Positions 23,386-31,457 of a stretch of DNA of 37,837 nt are shown here, in pieces; positions within the stretch are counted from its first letter, which is position 1, and the number at the start of each line of letters is the position of its first letter. The notes beneath the pieces were generated by a model, which saw only the letters and a list, made by a program, of their open reading frames with translations, had not been told where the DNA came from and searched no databases. Origin of the DNA: Nodularia sp. (in: cyanobacteria) (GTDB lineage Bacteria; Cyanobacteriota; Cyanobacteriia; Cyanobacteriales; Nostocaceae); contig REBL01000165.1 in NCBI GenBank assembly GCA_007692755.1, forward strand, positions 1-37,837. Direction: 5' to 3'. Position numbers and translations under genes: made by a program.

Positions 23386-24306
23386 ATGTTTTATCACAAT
23401 AAAAAGTTACAATACTTCAAGCCACCAGAAAAGCCAGATGCAGTCTACGCGATGAAAATGCAAGAACTCATCGGTGGTACTTTTGGCGAAATGTCCGTGA
23501 TGATGCAGTACCTGTTTCAAGGTTGGAACTGCCGAGGGCCAGCTAAATACAGAGATATGCTGCTAGATATCGGCACTGAAGAAATCGGTCACATTGAGAT
23601 GCTAGCGACAATGATTGCCCATCTCCTCGATAAAGCCCCAGTTAAAGTCCAAGAAGAAGGTGCGAAAGATGCTGTAGTGGGTGCAGTCATGGGAGGTACT
23701 AACCCACGAGAGATGATTATGGCAGCAGCCATGAACCCCCAACACGCCATTGTTTCCGGTTTAGGTGCAATGCCGGCTGACAGCGTTGGTTTCCCTTGGA
23801 ATGGTCGCTTTATCGTCGCTAGTGGCAACCTGATGGCAGATTTTCGCTCTAATCTCCATGCAGAATCTCAAGGACGTATGCAAGCTGTGCGACTTTATGA
23901 AATGTCCGATGATCCTGGGGTAAAAGATACCTTAAGCTTTATGATTGCTCGTGACACCATGCATCAAAACCAGTGGGAAGCAGCCATTGAGGATCTACAA
24001 CAATCTGGACTAGAAAGTACCCCCGTTCCCAGTTCCTTCCCTCTAGAATTAGAAAAACGCGAAGTTGCTTATCAATTCTGGAATCACTCAGAAGGTAATG
24101 AAAGCGCCCAAGGTCGCTGGGCAAAAGGGCGTTCAATGGATGGGAAAGGTGAATTTGAGTATGTTGAACATCCCCAACCTCTAGGCCCAGAACCGCAACC
24201 ACCACAGCCAGATCCAAAACTGCACGGTACACCCAAAAATCGGCAAACAGACGGTAATGGTTCCAGCGCCCCTCCCTTAGTTGACCGCATCAACATCAGT
24301 AGTTAA
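23386..24306 (+). CDS. Manganese catalase (non-haem)
   Basis: This converts hydrogen peroxide to water and oxygen at a dinuclear Mn site in the cytoplasm. From the ATG at 23386 the protein is 306 residues, beginning MFYHNKKLQYFKPPEKPDAV. The expected ligands are in place: Glu35, Glu66 and His69 (TEEIGHIE), with Glu160 (HAESQGR) and His193 (DTMHQNQW). The first three match the numbering of the Lactobacillus enzyme. A Pro-rich tail (PQPLGPEPQPPQPDPK) follows the catalytic bundle. An AGGA about seven bases upstream supports this ATG over the in-frame TTG at 23344. It is the last gene of the stress run and ends at a hairpin. Confidence 0.95.
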   Translation: MFYHNKKLQYFKPPEKPDAVYAMKMQELIGGTFGEMSVMMQYLFQGWNCRGPAKYRDMLLDIGTEEIGHIEMLATMIAHLLDKAPVKVQEEGAKDAVVGAVMGGTNPREMIMAAAMNPQHAIVSGLGAMPADSVGFPWNGRFIVASGNLMADFRSNLHAESQGRMQAVRLYEMSDDPGVKDTLSFMIARDTMHQNQWEAAIEDLQQSGLESTPVPSSFPLELEKREVAYQFWNHSEGNESAQGRWAKGRSMDGKGEFEYVEHPQPLGPEPQPPQPDPKLHGTPKNRQTDGNGSSAPPLVDRINISS

Positions 24307-24340
24307 TATTGGTACGAATTGAACATCTTCAATCCAGAAT

Positions 24341-24368
24341 GTAGAGACGTTGTATGCAACGTCTCTAC
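24341..24368. terminator. Perfect hairpin between convergent genes
   Basis: GTAGAGACGTTG (24341-24352) and CAACGTCTCTAC (24357-24368) form a 12-bp perfect stem with a 4-nt loop. It stands between the manganese catalase stop and the convergent biosynthetic cluster end. The sequence type is also a dispersed cyanobacterial palindrome; no strong T-run follows. Confidence 0.55.
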
Positions 24369-24426
24369 AAGGATTCACCGAAGACGCATATTTGAATTCA
24401 GTCGATGTCTATTGTCTTAGGGAGTG

Positions 24427-26304
24427 TTAAATTCCCGATTTTTCTACATTAGCCTTCAGAGAAGCAAAATGCTTACCACCTAACTCAATTTGCCCCTCAG
24501 CACATCCAGTTTTCAATCTTTCCACAAGGTACTCCAAATCATGTCCAATAAAATTAGTCCCATGATCTGGTTCTACTAGGCTGATTAAGGACATATTTGC
24601 CATCGGTTGATTTGCTAAACTAGAAATACCCAAAAAATTGAATACACCCGATTCATAAGTACCACAAGGAACAGAAGGGTTGTGTACTCCCACACAATAT
24701 TCATGCGGTTTAAACCAATCAAATGCCGGATAGCCGTGAAAATGGACAATTGGCGCACCATCTTTAATTAAATCTGGTGTATATAAAGCCGCCGAGAGAC
24801 TAATAGCCAGCATGACATAAATATCATAAGAAGGTTTGATATCTACCTGCTTTGTATGAATATCTTGAGGTAATTCCAAATATAATTTTTCTTTCAAACC
24901 AATTCTAATTACATCATTAGCAATATCCAAGTTAGTTTTATTTGACCCTGAACGAGCGCTAACGAGCCAAATATCCGGGATTTGCTGAAATACATTTTCT
25001 CCTTGTATTTTGGTTTTGAGATAACGTCTACCTTGTTCATTTTGACGAAGTTCATTGCTGCTAAAACCTTCAACAGGTAATAAGCTTTCCCATTCAGTTA
25101 TATTTATTTCCTTAGCCCCAAAATATTGCGGTGGTTCAGCATAAGCCACAAAACCATAAGAAACGCCTGTTCTCCCGTTGACAATGACATTGACAATATC
25201 TCTGTGAGACTTCCTTTTAATTACTTCATTGAGTTTGAAGCCAGGAGGAAATAGACCTGTTGATGCCAGTTCTTGACCCAATTTTACTAATTTTTCAGCA
25301 TAAGTGGATTTTTCTGGTTGATACTCTCCTATGTCAAATCGATTCAATAAAAGTGGAGAAATTGGCACAAAAACTTTTGGAATCAGTGATTTGAAAACAA
25401 ACTCTTCCATCTCATCTTTTGGGAAAATTGAGTCTGAAAGATTCATATTTAAAATAGAAATCTTGTCAACAGCGACTCCAATGACAATTTCTGAAAAAGT
25501 CCTAACTAGAGTGTTTAAACCGATATTTATTTTTTGTTGATATGGTATTGACGGATTAATAAAATCATGGTCAATTTTAGTTAAAATTATTACCTGGGTA
25601 TTAGTAGGATCTTCCACATATTTGGCTGCATGATTTTCAGCCCAACTACTAAATCTAGCAATATTTAATACCGAAACCTCTCGATTTTTCCGGACAAAAC
25701 TAGAATAAAATTTGTACCCAGTTTCGGCGGCAAAAATACCCAGTTTTCTAAGCGCAGAGGGGGGATTTTCTACATCAATAACAGCATTAATTTCGGCTCT
25801 AACTCCCCTCACGGTAAAGACTTTTTTCTGGTTAATTATAGGCAATAATATGTCATAGGTAAACTCTGTGGTTGCTTGCTCCCAAGGAATGATTTTGACA
25901 CCGTATTCCCTCAGAATATTTTCTAATTCTTGGCGAAATTGCAAAATTTCTGCATTTTTATAGTTATTAGGTAAAGGTTTAAATGTAACCATTAACTGTT
26001 GAGCCATCTTTTTAGGGTCAATAATAGGTGGCTTATATTCGACAGTGGTTTTACCCACAAATCCCCCAATTAAACGTCCAATAGTTTGCAAATTTAACCC
26101 CTGCATCAGAGGCATAACTTCAGTCTTTATAGTTATATCTCTCTCGCGGATAAAAGCCAAAACCTCTGTTTTGTAAGCCATGAGATTTGCCTGGATTTCT
26201 GGGGTGATTACACCCTTGGGAGAACGAATCTTGAGTTTGTCATTATCAACCCAAAGATAAACACCTTTTTCAGTCAGGGTGGTTACAAGTTCTGATGCCT
26301 TCAT
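24427..26304 (-). CDS. TubC-type docking domain fused to a large unassigned domain
   Basis: The frame opens at a TTG (26322); the ATG at 26304 gives 625 residues. Residues ~1-55 (MKASELVTTLTEKGVYLWVD, NDKLKIRSPKGVITPEIQAN, LMAYKTEVLAFIRE) match the TubC N-terminal docking domain, a beta-hairpin module that lets NRPS/PKS proteins recognise an upstream partner. The remaining ~560 residues contain no condensation, adenylation, ketosynthase, thioesterase or P-loop motif I can recognise. Its last ~130 residues hold clustered polar residues that could be catalytic or metal-binding: IVHFHGYPAFDW, EYCVGVHNPSVPCGTYESG, and EPDHGTNFIGHDLEYLV. It is the last gene of the cluster, 108 bp after the acyl carrier protein gene. 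A tailoring or release enzyme acting on the carrier-bound product is an inference. Confidence 0.75.
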   Translation of the reverse strand: MKASELVTTLTEKGVYLWVDNDKLKIRSPKGVITPEIQANLMAYKTEVLAFIRERDITIKTEVMPLMQGLNLQTIGRLIGGFVGKTTVEYKPPIIDPKKMAQQLMVTFKPLPNNYKNAEILQFRQELENILREYGVKIIPWEQATTEFTYDILLPIINQKKVFTVRGVRAEINAVIDVENPPSALRKLGIFAAETGYKFYSSFVRKNREVSVLNIARFSSWAENHAAKYVEDPTNTQVIILTKIDHDFINPSIPYQQKINIGLNTLVRTFSEIVIGVAVDKISILNMNLSDSIFPKDEMEEFVFKSLIPKVFVPISPLLLNRFDIGEYQPEKSTYAEKLVKLGQELASTGLFPPGFKLNEVIKRKSHRDIVNVIVNGRTGVSYGFVAYAEPPQYFGAKEINITEWESLLPVEGFSSNELRQNEQGRRYLKTKIQGENVFQQIPDIWLVSARSGSNKTNLDIANDVIRIGLKEKLYLELPQDIHTKQVDIKPSYDIYVMLAISLSAALYTPDLIKDGAPIVHFHGYPAFDWFKPHEYCVGVHNPSVPCGTYESGVFNFLGISSLANQPMANMSLISLVEPDHGTNFIGHDLEYLVERLKTGCAEGQIELGGKHFASLKANVEKSGI

Positions 26305-26430
26305 AATTTCAAAATTACCCAATTTAGTTTTGTCAGGTGGCTACTATTTTCCATTCGCTAAAACCATGATTTTTACGATGTAAAAAGTTACCACCTAATG
26401 ATTATTTAAAATGCTGCAAAATGTCAGTAA

Positions 26431-26736
26431 TTAAATCTGAAATATATCAGAATCGTCACCTTCTAAGTCCTCGACTAAACGCTTAGACAGTAATGCAATG
26501 GTGGGATAATGCCACATCAACATAGGAGAAAGTTTAAATCCCAAAAATTTTTCTGCTTTATTTGCCAGCATCATAGCCTGGACTGAATCCAAGCCGTAGC
26601 TATCTAAAGGTTCTGTCACGTCTATTTCATCTGTTTGAATATTCAACTGTTCAGCAATTTGAGAGACTAGCCAAGCTTCAATTTCTTCTACAGTATAAGA
26701 TTGGATAGCAGTGGGGTTAGAATTAGGCTGGTTCAT
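26431..26736 (-). CDS. Free-standing acyl carrier protein
   Basis: This 101-residue carrier protein has the phosphopantetheine serine at Ser51 in DSYGLDSVQAMML, the helix II LANKAEKFLGFKLSPMLMWH, and the YPTIALLSKRLVED end typical of polyketide/NRPS-type ACPs. A GAGG ribosome site lies seven bases before the ATG. It follows the second condensation gene by 38 bp. After the folded core it has an unusual acidic tail, DLEGDDSDIFQI, which might be a docking peptide for the TubC-type domain encoded next. It should hold an acyl chain for the acyltransferases or the docked enzyme. Confidence 0.93.
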   Translation of the reverse strand: MNQPNSNPTAIQSYTVEEIEAWLVSQIAEQLNIQTDEIDVTEPLDSYGLDSVQAMMLANKAEKFLGFKLSPMLMWHYPTIALLSKRLVEDLEGDDSDIFQI

Positions 26737-26774
26737 TTTTTACCTCTAAAGTAATAGTATCTAAATACTTAAAG

Positions 26775-28109
26775 TTAAACACTCGTTAACTTTTGCTCAA
26801 TTTTGAACTGACAAACATGAAGAATATAAAGCATACAATTGTTTACCAGTTCCTCCATCGTATCGCGGCTGATTGAAGGTTCAGAAAAGACAAAATTTAA
26901 CAGCATTTTTCCTTGGAAAGTCGCAGTATGACTCGTTAACATACCTGCATATAAAGACTGTGAGCTAGCAAAACTGATTTCTTCTAATTCAAATGGCCCA
27001 TAATTTTTAGGTATGTTTATTTTACCAATATTGGATAGCAAAACTGTACCAGCTAATTGCTTAGGGTAAGCTAAACAAAAATTTATCATATGCCGGGATA
27101 CCAATATCATTTTAAAGATATCGCCGCGCTTAATACTGGTTTCAAGAGTTTGCTTTACCTCCCTAGCTAATTCCCAGAAATTTTTATTTGTTTGAATGGT
27201 ATGAAATCCAATAATAGATGAAACTAAAACAGCCATATGATGCTCATTGAATTTAGTCGCTAACCGTTTTCTCAAATCAATAGCTGTTAGACAACTCATG
27301 CGGATTTCTTGTCGCTTACTTTTCTTAATTTTGCTCGCTACGGCAAACATCATTGCAGCGCATAAAGCACTATTTACTGTTGTCTTTTCTTGGCGACAAC
27401 GATGAACTAACTGTTGGGTCATCTCTTCGTCAAGCTGTCTATGAATAATATCACAACGACGTTGAACAATGGGTGCATACTTTTCAAAACCTAATGTTTC
27501 TGGACGATACAACAGTTTTTGAACCGATATTCTTAAAAGAAACAGTATGCTAACTATCTTACCTTTTAACCCTTTTGTCAGCGAGGGTAATAACTCTTCT
27601 ATCGGTGGAAGTGGGAACAAGCTCACAACTGAATCACTTAAGTTGCCCGATACAATTTGCTGACAATAAGTCAAGATTTCTGACTGAAGTCGGATAGATG
27701 ATAGTCCATCTCCAACCGCATGGTGTCCTGTTGTAATTAGGTAATTGACATGGTTGTCGCTCTGGATATGAACAAGCACTGCTCGTAGCAGACATTTACT
27801 GGTATCAATTTCCTGGTTCATCTCTTCGCGAACAACTTCTTGCCACTGCTCATCGTCAAACTTTTTCACAACACGCAAAGGAATCTTTGTTGTTCCTTCA
27901 GTTTGGAAGCGGAGACTGTTTTGAGAATAAACAATCCGAGAATTAAGTCGAGGGTGGCGAAGCTGAATTATATCTAGAGCCTGTCTCATAATTTCTGCAT
28001 TGAGAGGCCCTTTAATACGGCTGATAGTGACTATGTTCCAGGTTTTAGCACGGTTATTTAGTTTTTCCATAACCTGCTCAAGCTGTCCCAGCTTTCTGTT
28101 ATCAATCAT
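26775..28109 (-). CDS. Condensation-domain acyltransferase, copy 2 (HHxxxDG intact)
   Basis: A 444-residue stand-alone condensation-type acyltransferase (chloramphenicol-acetyltransferase-like fold), closest in style to PapA5/phthiodiolone and alcohol acyltransferases. The catalytic motif TTGHHAVGDGLSS has His130 as general base and Asp134. A second conserved region, LLSNIGKINIPKNYGPFELE, lines the other half of the active-site tunnel. Expected reaction: transfer of an acyl chain from a carrier protein or CoA to a hydroxyl or amine. It is a tandem paralogue of the next upstream gene, with long identical DNA near the start (NRAKTWNIVTISRIKGPL in both). The carrier protein follows directly. Confidence 0.9.
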   Translation of the reverse strand: MIDNRKLGQLEQVMEKLNNRAKTWNIVTISRIKGPLNAEIMRQALDIIQLRHPRLNSRIVYSQNSLRFQTEGTTKIPLRVVKKFDDEQWQEVVREEMNQEIDTSKCLLRAVLVHIQSDNHVNYLITTGHHAVGDGLSSIRLQSEILTYCQQIVSGNLSDSVVSLFPLPPIEELLPSLTKGLKGKIVSILFLLRISVQKLLYRPETLGFEKYAPIVQRRCDIIHRQLDEEMTQQLVHRCRQEKTTVNSALCAAMMFAVASKIKKSKRQEIRMSCLTAIDLRKRLATKFNEHHMAVLVSSIIGFHTIQTNKNFWELAREVKQTLETSIKRGDIFKMILVSRHMINFCLAYPKQLAGTVLLSNIGKINIPKNYGPFELEEISFASSQSLYAGMLTSHTATFQGKMLLNFVFSEPSISRDTMEELVNNCMLYILHVCQFKIEQKLTSV

Positions 28110-28177
28110 GTTTTTTATCTAAAAGCGTTGACATTTGTTCTGTTTTACTATTTCCTAAGCAATGAGCTAAATACAGG

Positions 28178-29566
28178 TTAAATTTTAGTTAAACTCGGCT
28201 CCACCTTTAAGTTGCAAATATCAGAAAGATAGGACATAAATTGATTTACAATACTCTCCATAGTATTGCGACTGATTGAAGGTTCAGAAAATACAAAATT
28301 CAACAGCATTTTTCCTTCAAAAGTTGCGGCATGAGTAACAAACATACCTGCATACAAAGCCTGAGAACCAAGAAAGCTGATCTCTTCTAGTTCAAATTCA
28401 CCATAATCTTTGGGGATATTGACTCTACCAGCATTAGATACAGATACTGTAGCAGCTACTTGCTGGGGATAGGTTAAAGAAAAATCTATAAGTTGCTTTG
28501 CAATTAAAATCATCTTATAGATACCGTCGCCCTTTTTACTAGCTTCAACATTTTGTTTCACCTCCCGTGCTAATTCCCAGAAAGATGTCTTTGTCCGTAT
28601 AGTATAAAATCCCATCATCGATGAAGCTAATGTAGTCATCTGCTCATCGCTAATCTTGGATTCTAAATGTCTCCGTAAATCAAGGTAAGTTAGGCAATTT
28701 ACTCTGATATCTTTGCCCTTATTTTTAGTGATTTTACTGGCAATTATAAACATCATTGCCGCACATAAAGCACTATTTACAGTTGTATTTGCCTGCCGAC
28801 AACAATTAATTAACTGTTGGGTTAACTCTGGGTTAAGTTGCCTGTGAATAATATCAGAACTACGCTGGGCAATAGGTACATACTTTTCAAAGCCTAATGT
28901 TTGTGGTCGATGCCAAATTTTCTGTAACCCAAGCTGCAACAAAAATAGTGTGTTGCTGATTTTAGCTCTAAACTTCTTTGTCCATTTGGGTATTAGTTCT
29001 TCTACAGGTGGTAGTGGCAGTAAACTAGAAACTGGGTTAATTAGCTTGCCAGAGACAATTTGCTGACAATAAGTCAAAATTTCTGAATGCAATCGAATAG
29101 ATGATAAAGCATCGCCAACGGCATGATGTCCAGTTGTAATCAAGTAATTTTCATTGCTGTTACTCTGACAGTGAACAAGCACGACTCGCATTAGACATTT
29201 GCTGCTATCAATTGCCTGGTTCATTTCTTCTTGCACGGCTTCTTGCCACTGCTCATGAACAAATTTTTTCACAACACGCAAAGGAATTTTTGCTGTCCCT
29301 TCAGTTTGAAAGCAAAGTCTCGTTCTAGAACGAATAATTCGGGAATTAAGTTTAGGGTGGCGAAGCTGAATTATATCTAGAGCCTGTCTGAGAATTTCTG
29401 CCCTGAGAGGTCCTTTGATGCGACTAATAGTGACTATATTCCAGGTTTTAGCACGGCTATTTAACTTTTCCATCGCCTGCTCAATGCATCCTAAATCTCT
29501 GTCATTTTCGACTGATTTCTGAAGATTTTGTTGATTTATAATTGGTAAAATCTTAGATGTTTTCAT
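28178..29566 (-). CDS. Condensation-domain acyltransferase, copy 1 (HHxxxDA variant)
   Basis: A 462-residue paralogue of the downstream gene with an N-terminal extension of about 18 residues (MKTSKILPIINQQNLQKS). The catalytic motif is TTGHHAVGDALSS: His148 and Asp152 are kept, but the Gly of HHxxxDG is Ala. This can change the substrate channel without abolishing catalysis. The LPPVEELIPKW and VSVSNAGRVNIPKDYGEFEL segments match its sister. Two such enzymes in tandem suggest two acylations, or one active and one modified for another acceptor. The neighbouring ferredoxin and diiron enzyme probably prepare the acceptor or chain. Confidence 0.9.
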   Translation of the reverse strand: MKTSKILPIINQQNLQKSVENDRDLGCIEQAMEKLNSRAKTWNIVTISRIKGPLRAEILRQALDIIQLRHPKLNSRIIRSRTRLCFQTEGTAKIPLRVVKKFVHEQWQEAVQEEMNQAIDSSKCLMRVVLVHCQSNSNENYLITTGHHAVGDALSSIRLHSEILTYCQQIVSGKLINPVSSLLPLPPVEELIPKWTKKFRAKISNTLFLLQLGLQKIWHRPQTLGFEKYVPIAQRSSDIIHRQLNPELTQQLINCCRQANTTVNSALCAAMMFIIASKITKNKGKDIRVNCLTYLDLRRHLESKISDEQMTTLASSMMGFYTIRTKTSFWELAREVKQNVEASKKGDGIYKMILIAKQLIDFSLTYPQQVAATVSVSNAGRVNIPKDYGEFELEEISFLGSQALYAGMFVTHAATFEGKMLLNFVFSEPSISRNTMESIVNQFMSYLSDICNLKVEPSLTKI

Positions 29567-29695
29567 GATTTTATGATTTCCCCATTGGCATCAGGATTGA
29601 AAAAGTACAAATTAAGATAGATGATAAACACGGGTGCGCTTTCTGTCCCGAACTATGGCTCCATAATGAAAATTATTTGAAGTAAAATTTCTTAA

Positions 29696-29983
29696 TTAAT
29701 CAGCTACTCGAATCCGAATATCACCCTGCACTACACATTGACAAGCTAGACGAACATTGGGATGATCTGGAACTAAAATATCAAGTAAAATTCGCTCTTC
29801 CTCTCTAATGGGAGAAAGATTATCCATCCCACTCATAACTTCTATCAGGCAAGTTCCACAGGCAACACTGCGACAACCAAATAATATGGAAACGGGATGC
29901 TCATCACAAATCTTCGTTAAGGGTTGATTGGCTTCAACTTGAAGTGTTTTTTGGTCATTTTCAAAATGAATAGACGCGAGCAT
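29696..29983 (-). CDS. [2Fe-2S] plant-type ferredoxin
   Basis: The ribosome site AGGAG, seven bases before the ATG, sets the start at 29983 (an upstream TTG at 29998 is rejected). The 95-residue protein has the cluster cysteines Cys37, Cys42 and Cys45 (FGCRSVACGTCLIE) and Cys81 (RLACQCVVQG), the Cx4CxxC...C pattern of plant-type ferredoxins; Cys83 is extra. It is a one-electron carrier. Lying next to the AurF-like diiron gene, it most likely supplies electrons to it. A terminator-like hairpin stands between them, so their ratio may be controlled. Confidence 0.94.
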   Translation of the reverse strand: MLASIHFENDQKTLQVEANQPLTKICDEHPVSILFGCRSVACGTCLIEVMSGMDNLSPIREEERILLDILVPDHPNVRLACQCVVQGDIRIRVAD

Positions 29984-30033
29984 TTTTAAACTCCTCAAAA
30001 TTATGAAACAGAATGAATAAGTGCAAGAGGTGA

Positions 30034-30060
30034 GCGCCTAAAGGGCGCGATTAAACGCCC
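30034..30060. promoter_or_regulatory. Overlapping alternative stems upstream of the ferredoxin gene
   Basis: GCGCC (30034-30038) can pair with GGCGC (30044-30048), or GGGCG (30043-30047) with CGCCC (30056-30060); the two stems exclude each other. On the minus strand they fall in the ferredoxin leader. A switch is possible but not supported beyond the pairing. Confidence 0.3.
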
Positions 30061-30076
30061 ACAATAAATCAAAAAA

Positions 30077-30135
30077 AAACACATTAAAATTTAAAGCTTC
30101 AGATCCTCGCTATCTCAGGTTGTTAAAATGTGTTT
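30077..30135 (-). terminator. Terminator-like hairpin after the diiron oxygenase gene
   Basis: On the minus strand AAACACATT (30135-30127) pairs with AATGTGTTT (30085-30077), and a run of nine T (30079-30071) follows. It lies 10 bp past the diiron gene stop. The loop is 41 nt, long for a terminator, so it may be leaky and attenuate downstream genes. Confidence 0.5.
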
Positions 30136-30144
30136 CTTAGGAGT

Positions 30145-31443
30145 TTAGGCTACTTCAATAAGTCTTTTGATTTCTTTAGCTCCTAAAGCATCCTGATAGC
30201 GGTGATAGCGGTTACCTAAAAGCTCTTGATTTAATTCGAGTTCCAGTGCTTGAACTATACGGTCTATCTGCTGCGCTCTGTAGCGCCAACTTTTTTGTTC
30301 TAAAGAACCAATGATTTTACGCCAACTCAAGCTCATATCTATCCAAGAATGAATGAGTTTTTTCATATCTACTTGCTTATTAATGAATTCAGGATGTTGT
30401 AAAGACATAGTTAATGAATTAAGCCCCAGTCTAGTGTCAGTTAATATGACTCCCTGCTCATTGAGGTCTAATTTCTCCAGGTAAGTTGTAAAAGAAGCAT
30501 TAATGTAGTCTTCAACAATTTTTTGCATGGCATACCGAATGAAATATTGAGACTCTGGAGGAGCTTTTTGATATAGTTCAAACCCTAAATCAAAAGATGT
30601 TGTGTAATGACGAGCTTCATCTGTGATGTGAGCATGATTTAATTCAAAAGCTAATGGGTCATAGTCAAAATTTTCTGGGTCGTCGAATAAATAGCTTTCG
30701 GCTTGTTTTAACTCGACATTAGCCATATATCGATACAGTAACCACAAACTGCCCAATCCATTTTCTTGCACTATTTCAGCGGGAAGCATCCTCACGGCAT
30801 CCCCAACAATAAACCGTAAATTTCGATATAGCCAATTCCTACTTTGTAACTCCATCTTTTCTACTAGCTGGGAGAGAAAAGTTTTACCTTTCATCAGATA
30901 AGATAAAGTTTCGCTGAGGTCTACATCAAAACTAAAACTAGTATCTAAGTTTTGCCAATCGGATTGAGGTACAGGGCGGAAAGTACCATAAAAAAAGCCA
31001 GGCTCCTCAAACGAGGATTGAATTCCTATTTCTCGACAAACCATAGTATGTATAGTTCGGAAAGACCAAATATGATCCAACTCTTCATTTGTTTCCTGGT
31101 GAAGAATCATATATTCGTCTGAGTATGGGGCGAAAAGTTTTTCGGACACACTGACGTTAGATGGAATAGCTTGAGATTCGCTATTGGCAACATACTTATA
31201 GAAGTTTGCAAAAAATGCTGCGGATAAAATCGACTTTTGACTGGTATTTAGAGAACGTAAATACTCACAAAATGGCATGGGTAAGGGAATCATGCCCGGA
31301 TTACAGTACAGTTTTCCTGCTTTAATGCCCTGCTTATTTAGCGCGATCGCGACAGGTTTTAATTCTAATGACTGAGTATGTGCCTGCTCAAAAAGACTAT
31401 TTTGAATTCTGGGAATGCGGTTATTAATTTTGACAGTATTCAT
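30145..31443 (-). CDS. AurF-type diiron oxygenase
   Basis: A 432-residue helical protein with the two metal-binding patterns of AurF/CmlI N-oxygenases. Glu121 and His124 lie in NEELDHIWSF (with Glu89 as candidate partner). Glu244 is in ANVELKQAE, and His272, Glu276 and His279 form HITDEARH. The spacings (E-x2-H; E to H 28; H-x3-E-x2-H) match AurF, where the ligands are Glu101, Glu136, His139, Glu196, His223, Glu227 and His230. The family oxidises aryl or alkyl amines or hydroxylates carrier-bound substrates using oxygen. A ribosome site AGGAG precedes the ATG. It starts 14 bp after the PfaD-like gene, so both are in one operon. Substrate not known. Confidence 0.85.
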   Translation of the reverse strand: MNTVKINNRIPRIQNSLFEQAHTQSLELKPVAIALNKQGIKAGKLYCNPGMIPLPMPFCEYLRSLNTSQKSILSAAFFANFYKYVANSESQAIPSNVSVSEKLFAPYSDEYMILHQETNEELDHIWSFRTIHTMVCREIGIQSSFEEPGFFYGTFRPVPQSDWQNLDTSFSFDVDLSETLSYLMKGKTFLSQLVEKMELQSRNWLYRNLRFIVGDAVRMLPAEIVQENGLGSLWLLYRYMANVELKQAESYLFDDPENFDYDPLAFELNHAHITDEARHYTTSFDLGFELYQKAPPESQYFIRYAMQKIVEDYINASFTTYLEKLDLNEQGVILTDTRLGLNSLTMSLQHPEFINKQVDMKKLIHSWIDMSLSWRKIIGSLEQKSWRYRAQQIDRIVQALELELNQELLGNRYHRYQDALGAKEIKRLIEVA

Positions 31444-31457
31444 GTAATTTTGCTCCT

